IMG/VR virus record: IMGVR_UViG_3300017934_000060 | Location: 1 to 49,832 of that record | Length of the DNA: 49,832 nt | Source: a virus | Strand: one strand, 5' to 3' | Part shown: positions 23,113 through 30,965 of the stretch, piece by piece | How the letters are laid out: every line of letters begins with the position of its first letter | Numbering within the stretch: the first letter of the stretch is position 1 | The notes under the pieces: generated by a model | Told to the model about the DNA's origin: nothing | Seen by the model: the letters and a program-made list of their open reading frames with translations, nothing else | Databases searched by the model: none | Made by a program: the position numbers and the translations under genes

Positions 23113-24071
23113 AATGGTAACTGGTAGCGCCCGTGACCAGCGTGGATGAGCAGGCCCACTTCGCACATTTCGCTGACGTAGCGGCGGCAGCTGCTGTCAG
23201 GAATGCTGAGAGTGTGGGCCATGTCGATGAGTTCGCGGAGGGTGAATTCCTGCCCGTTCTCGTGGGCCGCCACCAAGGTCTCAAAGCTGGCTTGGGCATC
23301 CGAGGGCGTGCGGGTTTCCAGCGCCGCGTCCTTGCAGGGTATCAGCGCGCCGGCCTTAGTGAACTGCCAGTCTTGGGTACCGCTGGGGGCGACGCTGGTT
23401 TCGATGGTGATGAGGCGGCGGTGATCCGAGGGTGTGAGAGGATCGCGATGGTCGATGCTGAGGAAGGTCGGCGGGCGCTCGGTCCACGCCTGGTTGCCCA
23501 TGAAGCGCTCGATGGCCCTGAGGTGGCTGTTCTCGCGCGGCTTGGCTGACCGGCCGACGGCCACCAGTGCCAGTTTGTGCTTGCCTAGGCTCTCCTCAAT
23601 GTCCTCTAGCAGGCTGGCGACCGGGTTGTAGTCGATGATGGAACCTTGGCGCTGCAGGCGGTAGATGCCGTCCACGAACAACACTTCCAGTTCCGGGCAC
23701 TGTTTGCGGGCGGTCGTGCAGATGGCGTCAAAGGCCGAACCCGTGGAGTCCTTGCTGCGGTCGATGCGCACCTTGACGATGGGCATCTGGCGGGCGCCTA
23801 CGCGCTCGGCTATTTCCTGTATGGCATCGGCGGAGTGACTCAGCGGCACGTAGGCGACGGAGGCCGCATAGGTCGGAAAGTCCATTACTGGCTGTCCGTC
23901 CTCGATGTCGCGCGCCATCTGCACGGCGAAGGTGGACTTGCCGCCGCGGCTGGCCCCGCCGATAAGCAAGATGCCGCGCTGGCGACGCAGCAGGGGATAG
24001 ATGATGTGGGTCTTGGAGTGGTCGGCATCGGCGGGGGTTGGGGTCAGGGATTTCGCGCGCGGAATGGCCAT
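23103..24071 (-). CDS. RepA/KaiC-like AAA ATPase, probable replicative helicase
   Basis: This is a 322-residue P-loop ATPase of the AAA_25/RepA type. Walker A is GGASRGGKST at about 26-35. Walker B is LEVLFVDGIYRL at about 115-126. The core resembles hexameric helicases of the RepA/DnaB superfamily. The C-terminal 80 residues look like a winged helix (FTLRELIDMAHTLSIP, then CRRYVSEMCEVGLL), which could bind origin DNA. It is the only leftward gene for some distance and abuts an iteron-like cluster, so helicase loading at that origin is likely. ATGs at 24107 and 24071 are possible; a -10 box touches the first, so I chose the second. No primase gene was recognised. Confidence 0.75.
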   Translation of the reverse strand: MAIPRAKSLTPTPADADHSKTHIIYPLLRRQRGILLIGGASRGGKSTFAVQMARDIEDGQPVMDFPTYAASVAYVPLSHSADAIQEIAERVGARQMPIVKVRIDRSKDSTGSAFDAICTTARKQCPELEVLFVDGIYRLQRQGSIIDYNPVASLLEDIEESLGKHKLALVAVGRSAKPRENSHLRAIERFMGNQAWTERPPTFLSIDHRDPLTPSDHRRLITIETSVAPSGTQDWQFTKAGALIPCKDAALETRTPSDAQASFETLVAAHENGQEFTLRELIDMAHTLSIPDSSCRRYVSEMCEVGLLIHAGHGRYQLPFEQ

Positions 24072-24107
24072 GACGGGGTGCTTCGGAAAAGAGGAAGCGG
24101 CTGGCAT

Positions 24108-24135
24108 CCTATAACAATGGTGGGTGGGGTTGCAA
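24108..24135 (-). promoter_or_regulatory. Promoter for the RepA-like ATPase
   Basis: On the minus strand TTGCAA (24135-24130) and TATAGG (24113-24108) are 16 bases apart. It faces away from the rightward promoter at 24167, so the two form a divergent pair. Confidence 0.4.
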
Positions 24136-24166
24136 GGATTAGGTAAAACTTTTTTACACTTTTTGT

Positions 24167-24196
24167 TTGACAACTGCATCACCGTAGAACTATCCT
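24167..24196 (+). promoter_or_regulatory. Rightward promoter before the SLOG/DinG genes
   Basis: A perfect TTGACA (24167-24172) is followed after 18 bases by TATCCT (24191-24196). Only 13 bases separate the -10 from the ATG at 24210, so the leader is very short. Confidence 0.6.
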
Positions 24197-24209
24197 TCGA
24201 TGGCTCTTT

Positions 24210-24458
24210 ATGGAACCCCACTTCATTGACTTGCTGCATAGTGAGCTGCCTTCCCCAGCGCCTGCCGACGGGCCTGCACAGACGGTAAGGTTCGCCCACT
24301 GGCGCGAAATCTGGCAGGGCCAGCGGGCAGCCAAGGCTCTGCATATTTCGTTTAATACCTACATCCGGGCCGTGGTGGGGGCGTACAGCGAGACGGTGCT
24401 GGCCAGAGTGGGGAAAGGTCGCGGTAAGCGCCGTCGGCGCCGCAACGGTGCCGCCTAA
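24210..24458 (+). CDS. Hypothetical small protein with basic tail
   Basis: This is an 82-residue protein with a helical core and a C-terminal run of Arg/Lys (GKGRGKRRRRR) suited to nucleic-acid binding. It is the first gene after the promoter at 24167. No ribosome site precedes the ATG, which fits a near-leaderless start. The stretch ALHISFNTYIRAVVGAY resembles a short helix-turn-helix but is not conclusive. Confidence 0.55.
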   Translation: MEPHFIDLLHSELPSPAPADGPAQTVRFAHWREIWQGQRAAKALHISFNTYIRAVVGAYSETVLARVGKGRGKRRRRRNGAA

Positions 24459-24463
24459 CCTCC

Positions 24464-24898
24464 ATGTCCACCGATGGCGTCATCATCGTCGGTTTCACCG
24501 GTACGCGCGAGGGCATGACCGCCGACCAGATGGAAGGCGTCGCCGCATTGCTTGACCAGTACCGAACAGCCGGGGCCAAGATAGCTCATCACGGTGTCTG
24601 TACGGGTTCGGATGACGACTTCGACTGGCTGGCGAAACTGGCCGGTTATCAGACCATCGGTCATCCCGGCGTCAATGCCCACGGGCAGTGTCCGACTAGG
24701 GGACGGCGCAAACCGGACGTAATGCTGGCCGAGGAACCTTTTCTCGTGCGCGACCGCAAAATAGTGGATGTCATTACCGTGCTGATAGCGACGCCCAAGA
24801 GCCGCTTCGAGGAGACGCGATCAGGTACGTGGGCGACCGTGCGGTATGCGCGGCAGGTGCGCCGGGAGATAGCAATTGTCTATCCAGAAACAGTCTGA
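24464..24898 (+). CDS. SLOG-superfamily Rossmann nucleotide-binding protein
   Basis: This is a 144-residue single-domain protein of the SLOG/LOG type. It opens with the strand-loop GVIIVGFTGTREGM, has HHGVCTGSDDDFDWLAKLAG in the middle, and ends with RSGTWATVRYAR, the glycine-rich phosphate-binding segment of the family. SLOG proteins bind or cut nucleotide-derived molecules and are common in phages and in defence or signalling systems. The substrate here is unknown. It is transcribed with the DinG-like helicase. Confidence 0.75.
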   Translation: MSTDGVIIVGFTGTREGMTADQMEGVAALLDQYRTAGAKIAHHGVCTGSDDDFDWLAKLAGYQTIGHPGVNAHGQCPTRGRRKPDVMLAEEPFLVRDRKIVDVITVLIATPKSRFEETRSGTWATVRYARQVRREIAIVYPETV

Positions 24899-25064
24899 CC
24901 ACACCATCGCCGCCGCTGGTATCGCTGCGCCCGAACAGGCGCTGCGCGAAAGTTTCGAGGGCTGCGTTATTCAGTGCTCTAAATGCGATTTCCAGTTGTG
25001 CCAGCGTGAGCAGGACGACATCGCCAGCATCATCGCCAGCATCGGCAGCATCGGTCTCAAATAG
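24876..25064 (+). CDS. Hypothetical Cys-containing small protein
   Basis: This is a 62-residue protein from TTG 24876 behind GGGAG, overlapping the SLOG gene by 23 bases. CSKCDFQLC near residues 34-42 may bind metal. The C-terminus repeats Ile-Ala-Ser-Ile. The TTG start makes this less certain than its neighbours. Confidence 0.5.
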   Translation: MSIQKQSDHTIAAAGIAAPEQALRESFEGCVIQCSKCDFQLCQREQDDIASIIASIGSIGLK

Positions 25065-25072
25065 ACGTTCAA

Positions 25073-26815
25073 ATGATCCCGCGCCACAACCACACCTCGA
25101 TCGTTACCATCTCGCCGCACGCAATTGCCACGCCCCGCGGCGCTCCTGTTCCTCGCGACTTTGGTTTGCCGGAAAAGTTCTCCGCTTGGCGTCCGGGTCA
25201 ATGGGACGCCATACAGCTAATTCTGGATTCCCCGCAGCGTTTCATCGTGCTGTGTTGCCCGACCGGTAGCGGCAAATCGGTCACCTCCGTCGCCGCCGCC
25301 CTCCTGAGCGGTCGCCGCACGGTGATCTGCACGAGCACGAAAGGTCTCCAGACGCAGTACGTCGAGACCTTGGGAGAACTCCTCCATGACGTGCGGGGAA
25401 TGGCTAACTACACTTGTCCCATCGCGCCGCAGTTAGGTTTATCTGAGCGTACCAGCGTGGCAGAGGCTCCGTGCCAATGTGGTTATCCGTGTGCGTTGAG
25501 ATTCAACGGCGGATGCGAATACTTCTCCCGTTATCGCGCTGCCCAGAGCGCGCCGTTGGTTATTGCAAATTTACAAGCATGGCAATTCGACGCTCTCAAG
25601 GGCTCGGACGGTCTGCATATCCCGCAGGATATCTACGACCCAGACGATGAGAAAGACCCGCGCATACCGATAGATATGCTCGTGGCGGACGAGGCATCAG
25701 ACTGCGGAGAGGAATTAAGTAGGTTCATCGGCGTCCAGATATCTCGCCGTGAGTGTCTCCAGCTCCACTTGGACTGGCCCGACCAGGGACTCGGGATGCC
25801 CGACTGGCGGCAGTGGGCGGGAGTCAACCATCTGGCCGTGACCCGCCGCTTGGAGGAGTGGCAAAGTAGACTACGCAACGGCCAAGGTGGCGGCAATGGC
25901 TCGGGTCGCGGCTGGTCGAGGGAGTTCAAGTTGCTCAGGGATATGCAACGGAAACTCTCTCGCCTCTCCACTGTCCGCGCCGAGGACGACTGGGTGATGG
26001 ACGAGCAGACGACCGAGGGCGATGGTGACATGTATGCCATGAGGTTCGCTCCCTTGTCGCCCGCGAGGTATGCCGAACAAGCCCTGTGGAGGAGCGTCAA
26101 AAAGATTGTGCTGATGTCGGCCACCATCCGGCCCAAGACCTGTGAGTTGCTGGGGATTCCACCTGACGAGATGGTGTTCGCCGAGTATCCGTCCACTTTC
26201 CCCCGTGAGCGGCGGCCCATCATCGTAGTTCCCTCAGTGCAATTAAATTACCGCACTGAACTCGACGACCATACGATGATCCGCTGGTTGCACAGAATTG
26301 ACGCCGTCATCGCCAAGCGCCTTGACCGCAAGGGCGTCATTCACAGCCATAGCTACAAGCGAGCCAAGTTCCTGAAGGACAACTCCGAGTTCGGCCAGTA
26401 CATGATGATTCATGACGCCGCCAGCCGGGCAGATATCGTAGAGGAGTTCCGTCGCTCGACGCCACCCGCCATTCTGGTCTCGCCCAGTGTCGGCACCGGT
26501 TACGATTTCAAAGACAACGAGGCCAGATGGATTATCGTCGCCAAACTCCCCTTCGCGTCCGTCTCCGACAAACTGGTGAAGGCCCGCCAGCAGCGCGACT
26601 CTGAATACTCCACGTTCATGGCGGCGCAGGCACTAATCCAAATGACGGGACGTGCGACGAGGGCGGCGACCGACTGGAGCGAGGTTTTGCTGATGGACGA
26701 CAGTTTCGACAACTGGTTTTACCGGCGAGCCAGAAAGTTCATGCCCGCTTGGTGGACGGAGAGCGTCGAGTGGGCGCAGGGCGTACCGGAGCCATTGGAG
26801 GAACCACAACCATGA
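25073..26815 (+). CDS. DinG/XPD-like superfamily 2 DNA helicase
   Basis: This is a 580-residue helicase. Motif I is CPTGSGKS at about 61-68, motif II is VADEAS at about 203-208, and the C-terminal RecA-like half has SPSVGTGYDF and motif VI QMTGRATRA near 525-533. Cys between motifs I and II (TCP, CQCGYPC, GGCEYF) match the iron-sulfur cluster region of DinG/XPD enzymes, which unwind 5'-to-3'. It probably serves phage replication or recombination with the nearby exonuclease and annealing ATPase. The frame contains one AGATATCT (25737-25744). Confidence 0.88.
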   Translation: MIPRHNHTSIVTISPHAIATPRGAPVPRDFGLPEKFSAWRPGQWDAIQLILDSPQRFIVLCCPTGSGKSVTSVAAALLSGRRTVICTSTKGLQTQYVETLGELLHDVRGMANYTCPIAPQLGLSERTSVAEAPCQCGYPCALRFNGGCEYFSRYRAAQSAPLVIANLQAWQFDALKGSDGLHIPQDIYDPDDEKDPRIPIDMLVADEASDCGEELSRFIGVQISRRECLQLHLDWPDQGLGMPDWRQWAGVNHLAVTRRLEEWQSRLRNGQGGGNGSGRGWSREFKLLRDMQRKLSRLSTVRAEDDWVMDEQTTEGDGDMYAMRFAPLSPARYAEQALWRSVKKIVLMSATIRPKTCELLGIPPDEMVFAEYPSTFPRERRPIIVVPSVQLNYRTELDDHTMIRWLHRIDAVIAKRLDRKGVIHSHSYKRAKFLKDNSEFGQYMMIHDAASRADIVEEFRRSTPPAILVSPSVGTGYDFKDNEARWIIVAKLPFASVSDKLVKARQQRDSEYSTFMAAQALIQMTGRATRAATDWSEVLLMDDSFDNWFYRRARKFMPAWWTESVEWAQGVPEPLEEPQP

Positions 26816-27072
26816 CCAGAGTCTATGATTCCTTACTCACGCAAGCCGGTCACGACTGGGGCGAGCACGCGACCGACGCTTGGAACCACGCCGCCCGCGC
26901 CCTCAACTCGCTGGCCAAACTATTGCTGACGGCCGTCATCGGGTTGTGTTTCGCCGTGGCATGGGTGGCTGATTACGTCGTCCGCTATCTGGAACGCGAC
27001 GGACGCCACGGACACGGTGAGCGTGAGGGTCGTGAGCGGGCCGCTCCGGTGGTTGACCAAATTGGTACTTGA
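26812..27072 (+). CDS. Small membrane protein
   Basis: This is an 86-residue protein from ATG 26812, overlapping the helicase stop by four bases behind GGAGGA. One transmembrane helix (about residues 36-58, LLLTAVIGLCFAVAWVADYV) is followed by a charged, His/Arg-rich tail. Function unknown. Confidence 0.6.
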   Translation: MTRVYDSLLTQAGHDWGEHATDAWNHAARALNSLAKLLLTAVIGLCFAVAWVADYVVRYLERDGRHGHGEREGRERAAPVVDQIGT

Positions 27073-27130
27073 CACGCCGGGGGTCGGGGAGATATCTTAC
27101 GGGGCACTTGACAATCGGCGTGTAACATGC
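27069..27130 (+). promoter_or_regulatory. Tandem early promoter elements with both repeat motifs
   Basis: TTGACA (27069-27074) is followed after 18 bases by TATCTT (27093-27098), whose -10 lies inside AGATATCT (27090-27097). A second TTGACA (27108-27113) is followed by TGTAACATGC (27121-27130), the element also present at 20373. Both signals overlap the end of the membrane-protein gene. Confidence 0.55.
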
Positions 27131-27131
27131 A

Positions 27132-27467
27132 ATGGTTAATGCTATGGCACACATGAGACCGCGACACGGAGCCAAGACCGCCAAAGGCGAGACCGAGACC
27201 GATAAGGCGACGACCAAACCCAGATTCAAGCCCCGCCACTGTGAGGCCCGCAAATGTCCGGTCAAGGGCGGTCGTCTATTCACGCCCCTGACCTCCTGGC
27301 AGAAGTTCTGCTCCCATGCTTGTGGTAACAGCGAGCGCCACCAGCGCGTGTGGGACCGGTACCGCCGGTGGCGCGACCAGCAGCGCGGCCAGCAGCGCGG
27401 CCAGCAGCGCGGCAAGAAAGATTCGCAAGTCTCGCAGGTTTCCGTCAAACCCTCGGTAAGCGCCTGA
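27132..27467 (+). CDS. Zinc-binding basic protein with tandem QQRG repeats
   Basis: This is a 111-residue protein (an ATG at 27144 is also possible; neither has a ribosome site). CEARKC at about 37-42 and CSHAC at about 60-64 form a treble-clef-like zinc site, followed by a very basic helix RHQRVWDRYRRWRD. A 12-base unit is repeated three times without change (27378-27413), giving Gln-Arg-Gly repeats. A nucleic-acid-binding role is likely from charge alone. Confidence 0.6.
   Translation: MVNAMAHMRPRHGAKTAKGETETDKATTKPRFKPRHCEARKCPVKGGRLFTPLTSWQKFCSHACGNSERHQRVWDRYRRWRDQQRGQQRGQQRGKKDSQVSQVSVKPSVSA
27378..27413 (+). repeat. Three perfect 12-bp tandem repeats in coding sequence
   Basis: The unit CAGCAGCGCGGC occurs three times head to tail and encodes a Gln-Gln-Arg-Gly repeat. 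Identity at the third codon positions implies recent slippage expansion. Confidence 0.8.
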
Positions 27468-27564
27468 CGACCCAGTGACCGGCCAACATCGGCATCGCTG
27501 GCCATCCGGACGTTCACCTTCAACCTCAACCCTTTAACCATCGATGGAAGGAGCATTACTCGAA

Positions 27565-28491
27565 ATGGCCATTCAGAAGAAACCCAATGCCAAACCTGCC
27601 GCCGTCGCCAGCCGGGCACCCGCTCGGCCGACTGCACGCGCGGCGGCACAACCCGCAACCGCACGCGCTGCCGAACCCGATGAGCAGCTCGTACCCATGA
27701 ACGTACTCTCCAGCGGTCTGGTCGATGACATCGACGGAACCGTCACCGACGTTGCCGCCGTGGAGTGGGATATGAACGGCAAAGCCCCTCTCGGTCCCTA
27801 CTTGGCTGTCGAGTGGACAGACCCGAATGGCGCTGCACACGTCGAGTATTACTCGAACGGGACACTGCAGGACTGGCGAGCGGCTAAGAGCGGTCGCGGT
27901 TTTGTCGCCGCCAGTGGCAAGACCATGATAAGCCAAGTCAGCAACTTGGGTTACCTGCTGGAATCGCTGCGTATAGCTGGCTTCCCGCAGGATGACCCCA
28001 ATCTTGCTGCTGGCGACCTGCAGGCGGCGCTGACCGGCCTCAAGGCGCACGTCCTGCGCAAGAGCATTGAGCGCAAAGGGCTGGTGCGGCGCCCCAGCGA
28101 CACAGACAGACAGAGTGCGGGGCCGCTGTTGGTGACCAAGATCATCCAGTTACCGACAGGTGATGAGGTTGCCGCCTCGGTTGCGGCCAAGACGACTGCC
28201 GCCTCTAGCAAAGGCAACAGCCACGCCGAGGCCGCAACCGTCGAAGCCTCGGATATGGACACCCAGGTCGTAGGGGCTTTGGTCGCGGCTCTCTCAGAGG
28301 AAGGCGTGGAGGCGATCGACAAGAAGCAGATCAGCAAGATCGTCTTCCAGACCTTCACCGAAGCCGGAGCCACACCGGTCGAGAGGTCCAAGGCCATCGT
28401 GCGCTGCGGCCAGCAGGAGTTTCTGAAGTCGCTGGCTGAGCAGGGCATTGAGTATGATGGCGCGCAGATCCGCTGGGCGCAGACGCAGTAA
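27565..28491 (+). CDS. Hypothetical early protein with Ala-rich N-terminus
   Basis: This is a 308-residue protein. ATG 27565 follows GGAAGGAG; an ATG at 27544 precedes that site. Residues 1-40 are an Ala/Pro/Arg disordered tail. Residues about 45-160 look like a compact beta-rich domain (VEWDMNGKAPLGPYLAVEW). The C-terminal 90 residues are helical. Abundant early proteins of this layout are often single-strand DNA binding, but no OB-fold signature is clear. It is followed by a strong terminator. Confidence 0.6.
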   Translation: MAIQKKPNAKPAAVASRAPARPTARAAAQPATARAAEPDEQLVPMNVLSSGLVDDIDGTVTDVAAVEWDMNGKAPLGPYLAVEWTDPNGAAHVEYYSNGTLQDWRAAKSGRGFVAASGKTMISQVSNLGYLLESLRIAGFPQDDPNLAAGDLQAALTGLKAHVLRKSIERKGLVRRPSDTDRQSAGPLLVTKIIQLPTGDEVAASVAAKTTAASSKGNSHAEAATVEASDMDTQVVGALVAALSEEGVEAIDKKQISKIVFQTFTEAGATPVERSKAIVRCGQQEFLKSLAEQGIEYDGAQIRWAQTQ

Positions 28492-28552
28492 ACAGGGTCG
28501 GCGTCAACCGTTTAATTTCGGAGGCCACCGTGGGATGATGGCTTCCGGGTCT

Positions 28553-28595
28553 GGGAGATGCTGGAGTGACTGCCTCCGGCGTCTCCCGATTTTTC
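28553..28595 (+). terminator. Rho-independent terminator
   Basis: A 14-bp stem (28553-28566 with 28574-28587, two G-T pairs) closes a 7-base loop and is followed by GATTTTTC. It ends the transcript of the preceding gene. The stem-loop is the strongest rightward terminator in the window. Confidence 0.88.
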
Positions 28596-28617
28596 AACCA
28601 CAATAAGGAGACCAGCC

Positions 28618-29082
28618 ATGCCAGCCACGGCTAAAGCAGCCCCGATTCCAGAGTCGAAGTGGAAGTGGTTTGGCGATGCTGGACATTTTATTTGTTCGCA
28701 GTGGTGCCAGTTTCACCTCTGCACCCTAGTCGGCAAATATCTCATCTCGACGGTCGGCAAGTAGCCGGACGAGGGTACGCGCGAGATTACTGCCAACTGT
28801 CGCGGTATCCATCTGGAAGGCCGGGGCGATGAGCGGCTGGCAGATTACATGCAGAAGATCGGTTATGAAACGATGGGGGCTAGCCCGCACATTTTCGAGA
28901 CGATGGTGTTCAAGGCCGGGAAACCTTGCACTGCCGCGCAATGCAACTGTGGATTGCCGGAGATCGACCCGACGGAGTTAGACGGCACGCGCTACATGAC
29001 CGCCGGCGAGGCAACCAAGGGGCACTACAAATTCTGCCGCAAGTTCGCCCGCCTGAAACGCGAGGTGCCCAATGCCAGCTAA
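28618..29082 (+). pseudogene. Conserved-type phage gene with in-frame amber codon
   Basis: ATG 28618 follows AAGGAG and opens a 154-codon frame interrupted only by TAG at 28762-28764 (codon 49). Sequence on both sides is strongly protein-like: WKWFGDAGHFICSQWCQFHL and KYLISTVGK before, GIHLEGRGDERLADYM and HIFETMVFKAGKPC after. I recall a common phage protein family with this layout and no stop. Expected sequence at the gap is close to STVGEYxPD, so the TAG probably replaced a Tyr or Gln codon. The gene is either inactive or needs readthrough. The downstream part could restart at ATG 28849. Confidence 0.7.
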
Positions 29083-29446
29083 AGCAGCCCAACATACACC
29101 GGGACCATGGACGATTCGGCCCGTGTTTATCGCCCAGAAGGACTCCCAGTCGCTTCACTTCGGCGAATACGCTCTGAACTTGTGGGGTATCGCTGGCCGC
29201 TCTACTCGGCTCAACACCTCGCCAACTCTTCCGCGCTGCGAAGCAGAAGCGAACGCCCTGCTCATGGCCGCCGCGCCGGAACTGCTGGAAGCGCTGGAAA
29301 ATCTGACCGCGCTCATAGGAAATGATCTTGTGCGGAACACGGCAGAGGACTCTAACTTCATGGCGTTTACGCGCCAAAGCGTACGAATCGTTGAAGTACT
29401 CAAGCAGGCCGAATCCCTGCTCGCCCGCCTGAAAGGTGGTGAGTGA
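29072..29446 (+). CDS. Conserved-type small phage protein (HTPGPW family)
   Basis: This is a 124-residue protein. It starts with a QHTPGPWTI motif, and its middle is EANALLMAAAPELLEALENL. Both segments recur in small phage and prophage proteins of unknown function. It is helical after residue 60. The ATG overlaps the previous gene by eleven bases. No biochemical role is known. Confidence 0.75.
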   Translation: MPAKAAQHTPGPWTIRPVFIAQKDSQSLHFGEYALNLWGIAGRSTRLNTSPTLPRCEAEANALLMAAAPELLEALENLTALIGNDLVRNTAEDSNFMAFTRQSVRIVEVLKQAESLLARLKGGE

Positions 29447-29670
29447 TGGCCGACATGCGCCGACTTCTCAACCGACTGACGTGCTGGCTCCTTGGTCACA
29501 TCTACGTCACTCGGGCGTCTGCGCCGCAGTTGCTTCGTTGCCTTCTCAATCCCAAAACTGAAAGCTATTGTCTGCGTTGCCTGCATGAGCGGGAATCGCT
29601 GGCCGAGAATTTTTTCAAGAAGTCGCCGCTGCAAGAACGACTGGAAAATCAATGTCCGACATCCCGCTAG
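29446..29670 (+). CDS. Hypothetical small protein
   Basis: This is a 74-residue basic protein from ATG 29446, overlapping the previous stop. It has an N-terminal amphipathic helix (LLNRLTCWLLGHIYV) that may touch the membrane, and CLRC near residue 45. No family is recognised. Confidence 0.55.
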   Translation: MADMRRLLNRLTCWLLGHIYVTRASAPQLLRCLLNPKTESYCLRCLHERESLAENFFKKSPLQERLENQCPTSR

Positions 29671-29819
29671 TTCGGCAGTACGGCGATATCACTGTATCGC
29701 GAGGGGATGACGGTAAGGTGCGAACCACGACCGCCGCCGATGACACCCCGCTCGCCGAGTTGGAGTCGGCGATCGGCAAATTTCTGGACGAGGAACGCAA
29801 TGGTCGGCAGGGTTCCTGA
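29652..29819 (+). CDS. Hypothetical acidic microprotein
   Basis: This is a 55-residue acidic frame that overlaps both neighbours. It has a short beta-like start and a C-terminal helix. The ribosome site is weak, and support comes mainly from packing and composition. Confidence 0.5.
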   Translation: MSDIPLVRQYGDITVSRGDDGKVRTTTAADDTPLAELESAIGKFLDEERNGRQGS

Positions 29820-30081
29820 ACTCGGTGGGATGTATCTCTGCGAATGGCTCGACCACTCCTGCGGCAACTCTTGGACGCCCGTTGAGTTCGCATCAAAGGA
29901 AAACAAGGCGGCGCGAATCCTCAGCGTCGGCTGGCTCGTGGCGGTTTCCAAACAGGCCATCACGCTCGCAGCATCTTGGGACGACCCGACGCGACAGTAC
30001 ACGGATTATCAAATCGTGCTACGGTCGGATATCGTCAGCCTGAAAAGAATCCATGCGAAGTCGATAAAGTTGGAGTCATGA
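29800..30081 (+). CDS. Conserved-type small phage protein
   Basis: This is a 93-residue protein from ATG 29800 behind GAGGA. It contains YLCEWLDHSCGNSWTPVEF and RILSVGWLVAVSKQAITLA, a pattern (D-x-C...W, then SVGWLV) that I recall from small hypothetical proteins of many phages. It should fold as a compact beta domain. Role unknown. Confidence 0.65.
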   Translation: MVGRVPELGGMYLCEWLDHSCGNSWTPVEFASKENKAARILSVGWLVAVSKQAITLAASWDDPTRQYTDYQIVLRSDIVSLKRIHAKSIKLES

Positions 30082-30314
30082 CCACTGATAAAGAGACATC
30101 GTGTCATGTACGGGTCGGCGACATCGTTAAATTCCAGCTCAATGCACCATTTTGTTCGCCCCAAGACCGCGCCAAAGTGAAAGAGGTTGTGCCTAACTGT
30201 CGTTGTGAGTCCGGCTTCATGGTCGAGGTATGGTTCATCATTGACGGATTCCCAGACGGTTACAGCAAAATGTCGGAGTATGTGGACTCCAACTGGCTAG
30301 AGCGGGTGTCATGA
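30078..30314 (+). CDS. Hypothetical small protein
   Basis: This is a 78-residue protein from ATG 30078, overlapping the previous stop by four bases. Residues 10-75 look like a small beta barrel (VRVGDIVKFQL, then MVEVWFIIDGF) with Cys at several positions. No family is recognised. Confidence 0.6.
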   Translation: MTTDKETSCHVRVGDIVKFQLNAPFCSPQDRAKVKEVVPNCRCESGFMVEVWFIIDGFPDGYSKMSEYVDSNWLERVS

Positions 30315-30907
30315 TTGTCCGAGAATTCACCCCCGAACCCAGCTATCCCCGCTGCATCCTCGGCCCGCCGTCGCCGACGCCCGTGCGCTCCACCCATCGT
30401 CCGCACCTGACCGATATTCTGCGCGATATGGCCACCACGGCGGGCATCGGCAAAGAGACGGGCGAGTTCAGCCAGCGGGATTTAGAGTGGTTTGCGGCAG
30501 GTGGCTGGTTGTTTGAAAGAGTATTCGATATGGCTCATCAAGAAGCCATAGACCGCGGCGACATGTGGTCGCCAGGAGAATTGGAACTGGATGGAATTGT
30601 GGGTACCCCTGACCGTATCGACTGGACGCGACCGGCGGTAATCGAACTGAAGTGCAGATGGAAGTCCTCGCGGAAGTTCGATGCGCTCGAAAAAGAGTTC
30701 TGCATTGAGTTGATGCAGGTGAAGGGCTACTGCTGGATGTTGAAGATTCTGGAAGCCGACCTCATCGTGTTTTTCGTTGCTGGCCGATGGTCGTCGTCGA
30801 TTGTCCCCGAAGTGCGCGCCGCGAACCTCAGATTCACGGAGCAAGAACTAGCGGAGAATTGGCGGTCGGTTTTGCTGCACGCCAAGCGCATGGGAGTGCT
30901 AAAATAG
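30311..30907 (+). CDS. PD-(D/E)XK nuclease, RecB/lambda-exonuclease-like
   Basis: This is a 198-residue protein. The nuclease core is GTPDRIDWTRPAVIELKCRW at about 98-117, with Asp of PD and the E-x-K (IELK) that bind metal. A preceding Glu-rich helix and a following Gln (LMQVKGYCW) complete the fold. Phages use such enzymes to resect DNA ends for single-strand annealing. The Sak4-like ATPase about 1.2 kb downstream is a natural partner. It overlaps the previous gene by four bases. Confidence 0.82.
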   Translation: MIVREFTPEPSYPRCILGPPSPTPVRSTHRPHLTDILRDMATTAGIGKETGEFSQRDLEWFAAGGWLFERVFDMAHQEAIDRGDMWSPGELELDGIVGTPDRIDWTRPAVIELKCRWKSSRKFDALEKEFCIELMQVKGYCWMLKILEADLIVFFVAGRWSSSIVPEVRAANLRFTEQELAENWRSVLLHAKRMGVLK

Positions 30908-30913
30908 GGGGAT

Positions 30914-30936
30914 GTCGGGAGTTGTAAGCTCCCGGC
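30914..30936 (+). other. Hairpin upstream of the HNH gene
   Basis: GTCGGGAG and CTCCCGGC pair across a 7-base loop (one G-T pair). The stem is followed by CAAAAAG, not T residues, so it is probably not a terminator on this strand. It lies between the nuclease stop and the HNH start and may limit read-in or mark an insertion edge. Confidence 0.4.
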
Positions 30937-30965
30937 AAAAAGCCTAATCGCTGATTGGAGCGACC

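Noticed and set aside
27378-27413. 12-bp tandem repeats as iterons
   Set aside because: They are in frame inside a coding region and encode a Gln-Gln-Arg-Gly repeat, so slippage in a gene explains them better.
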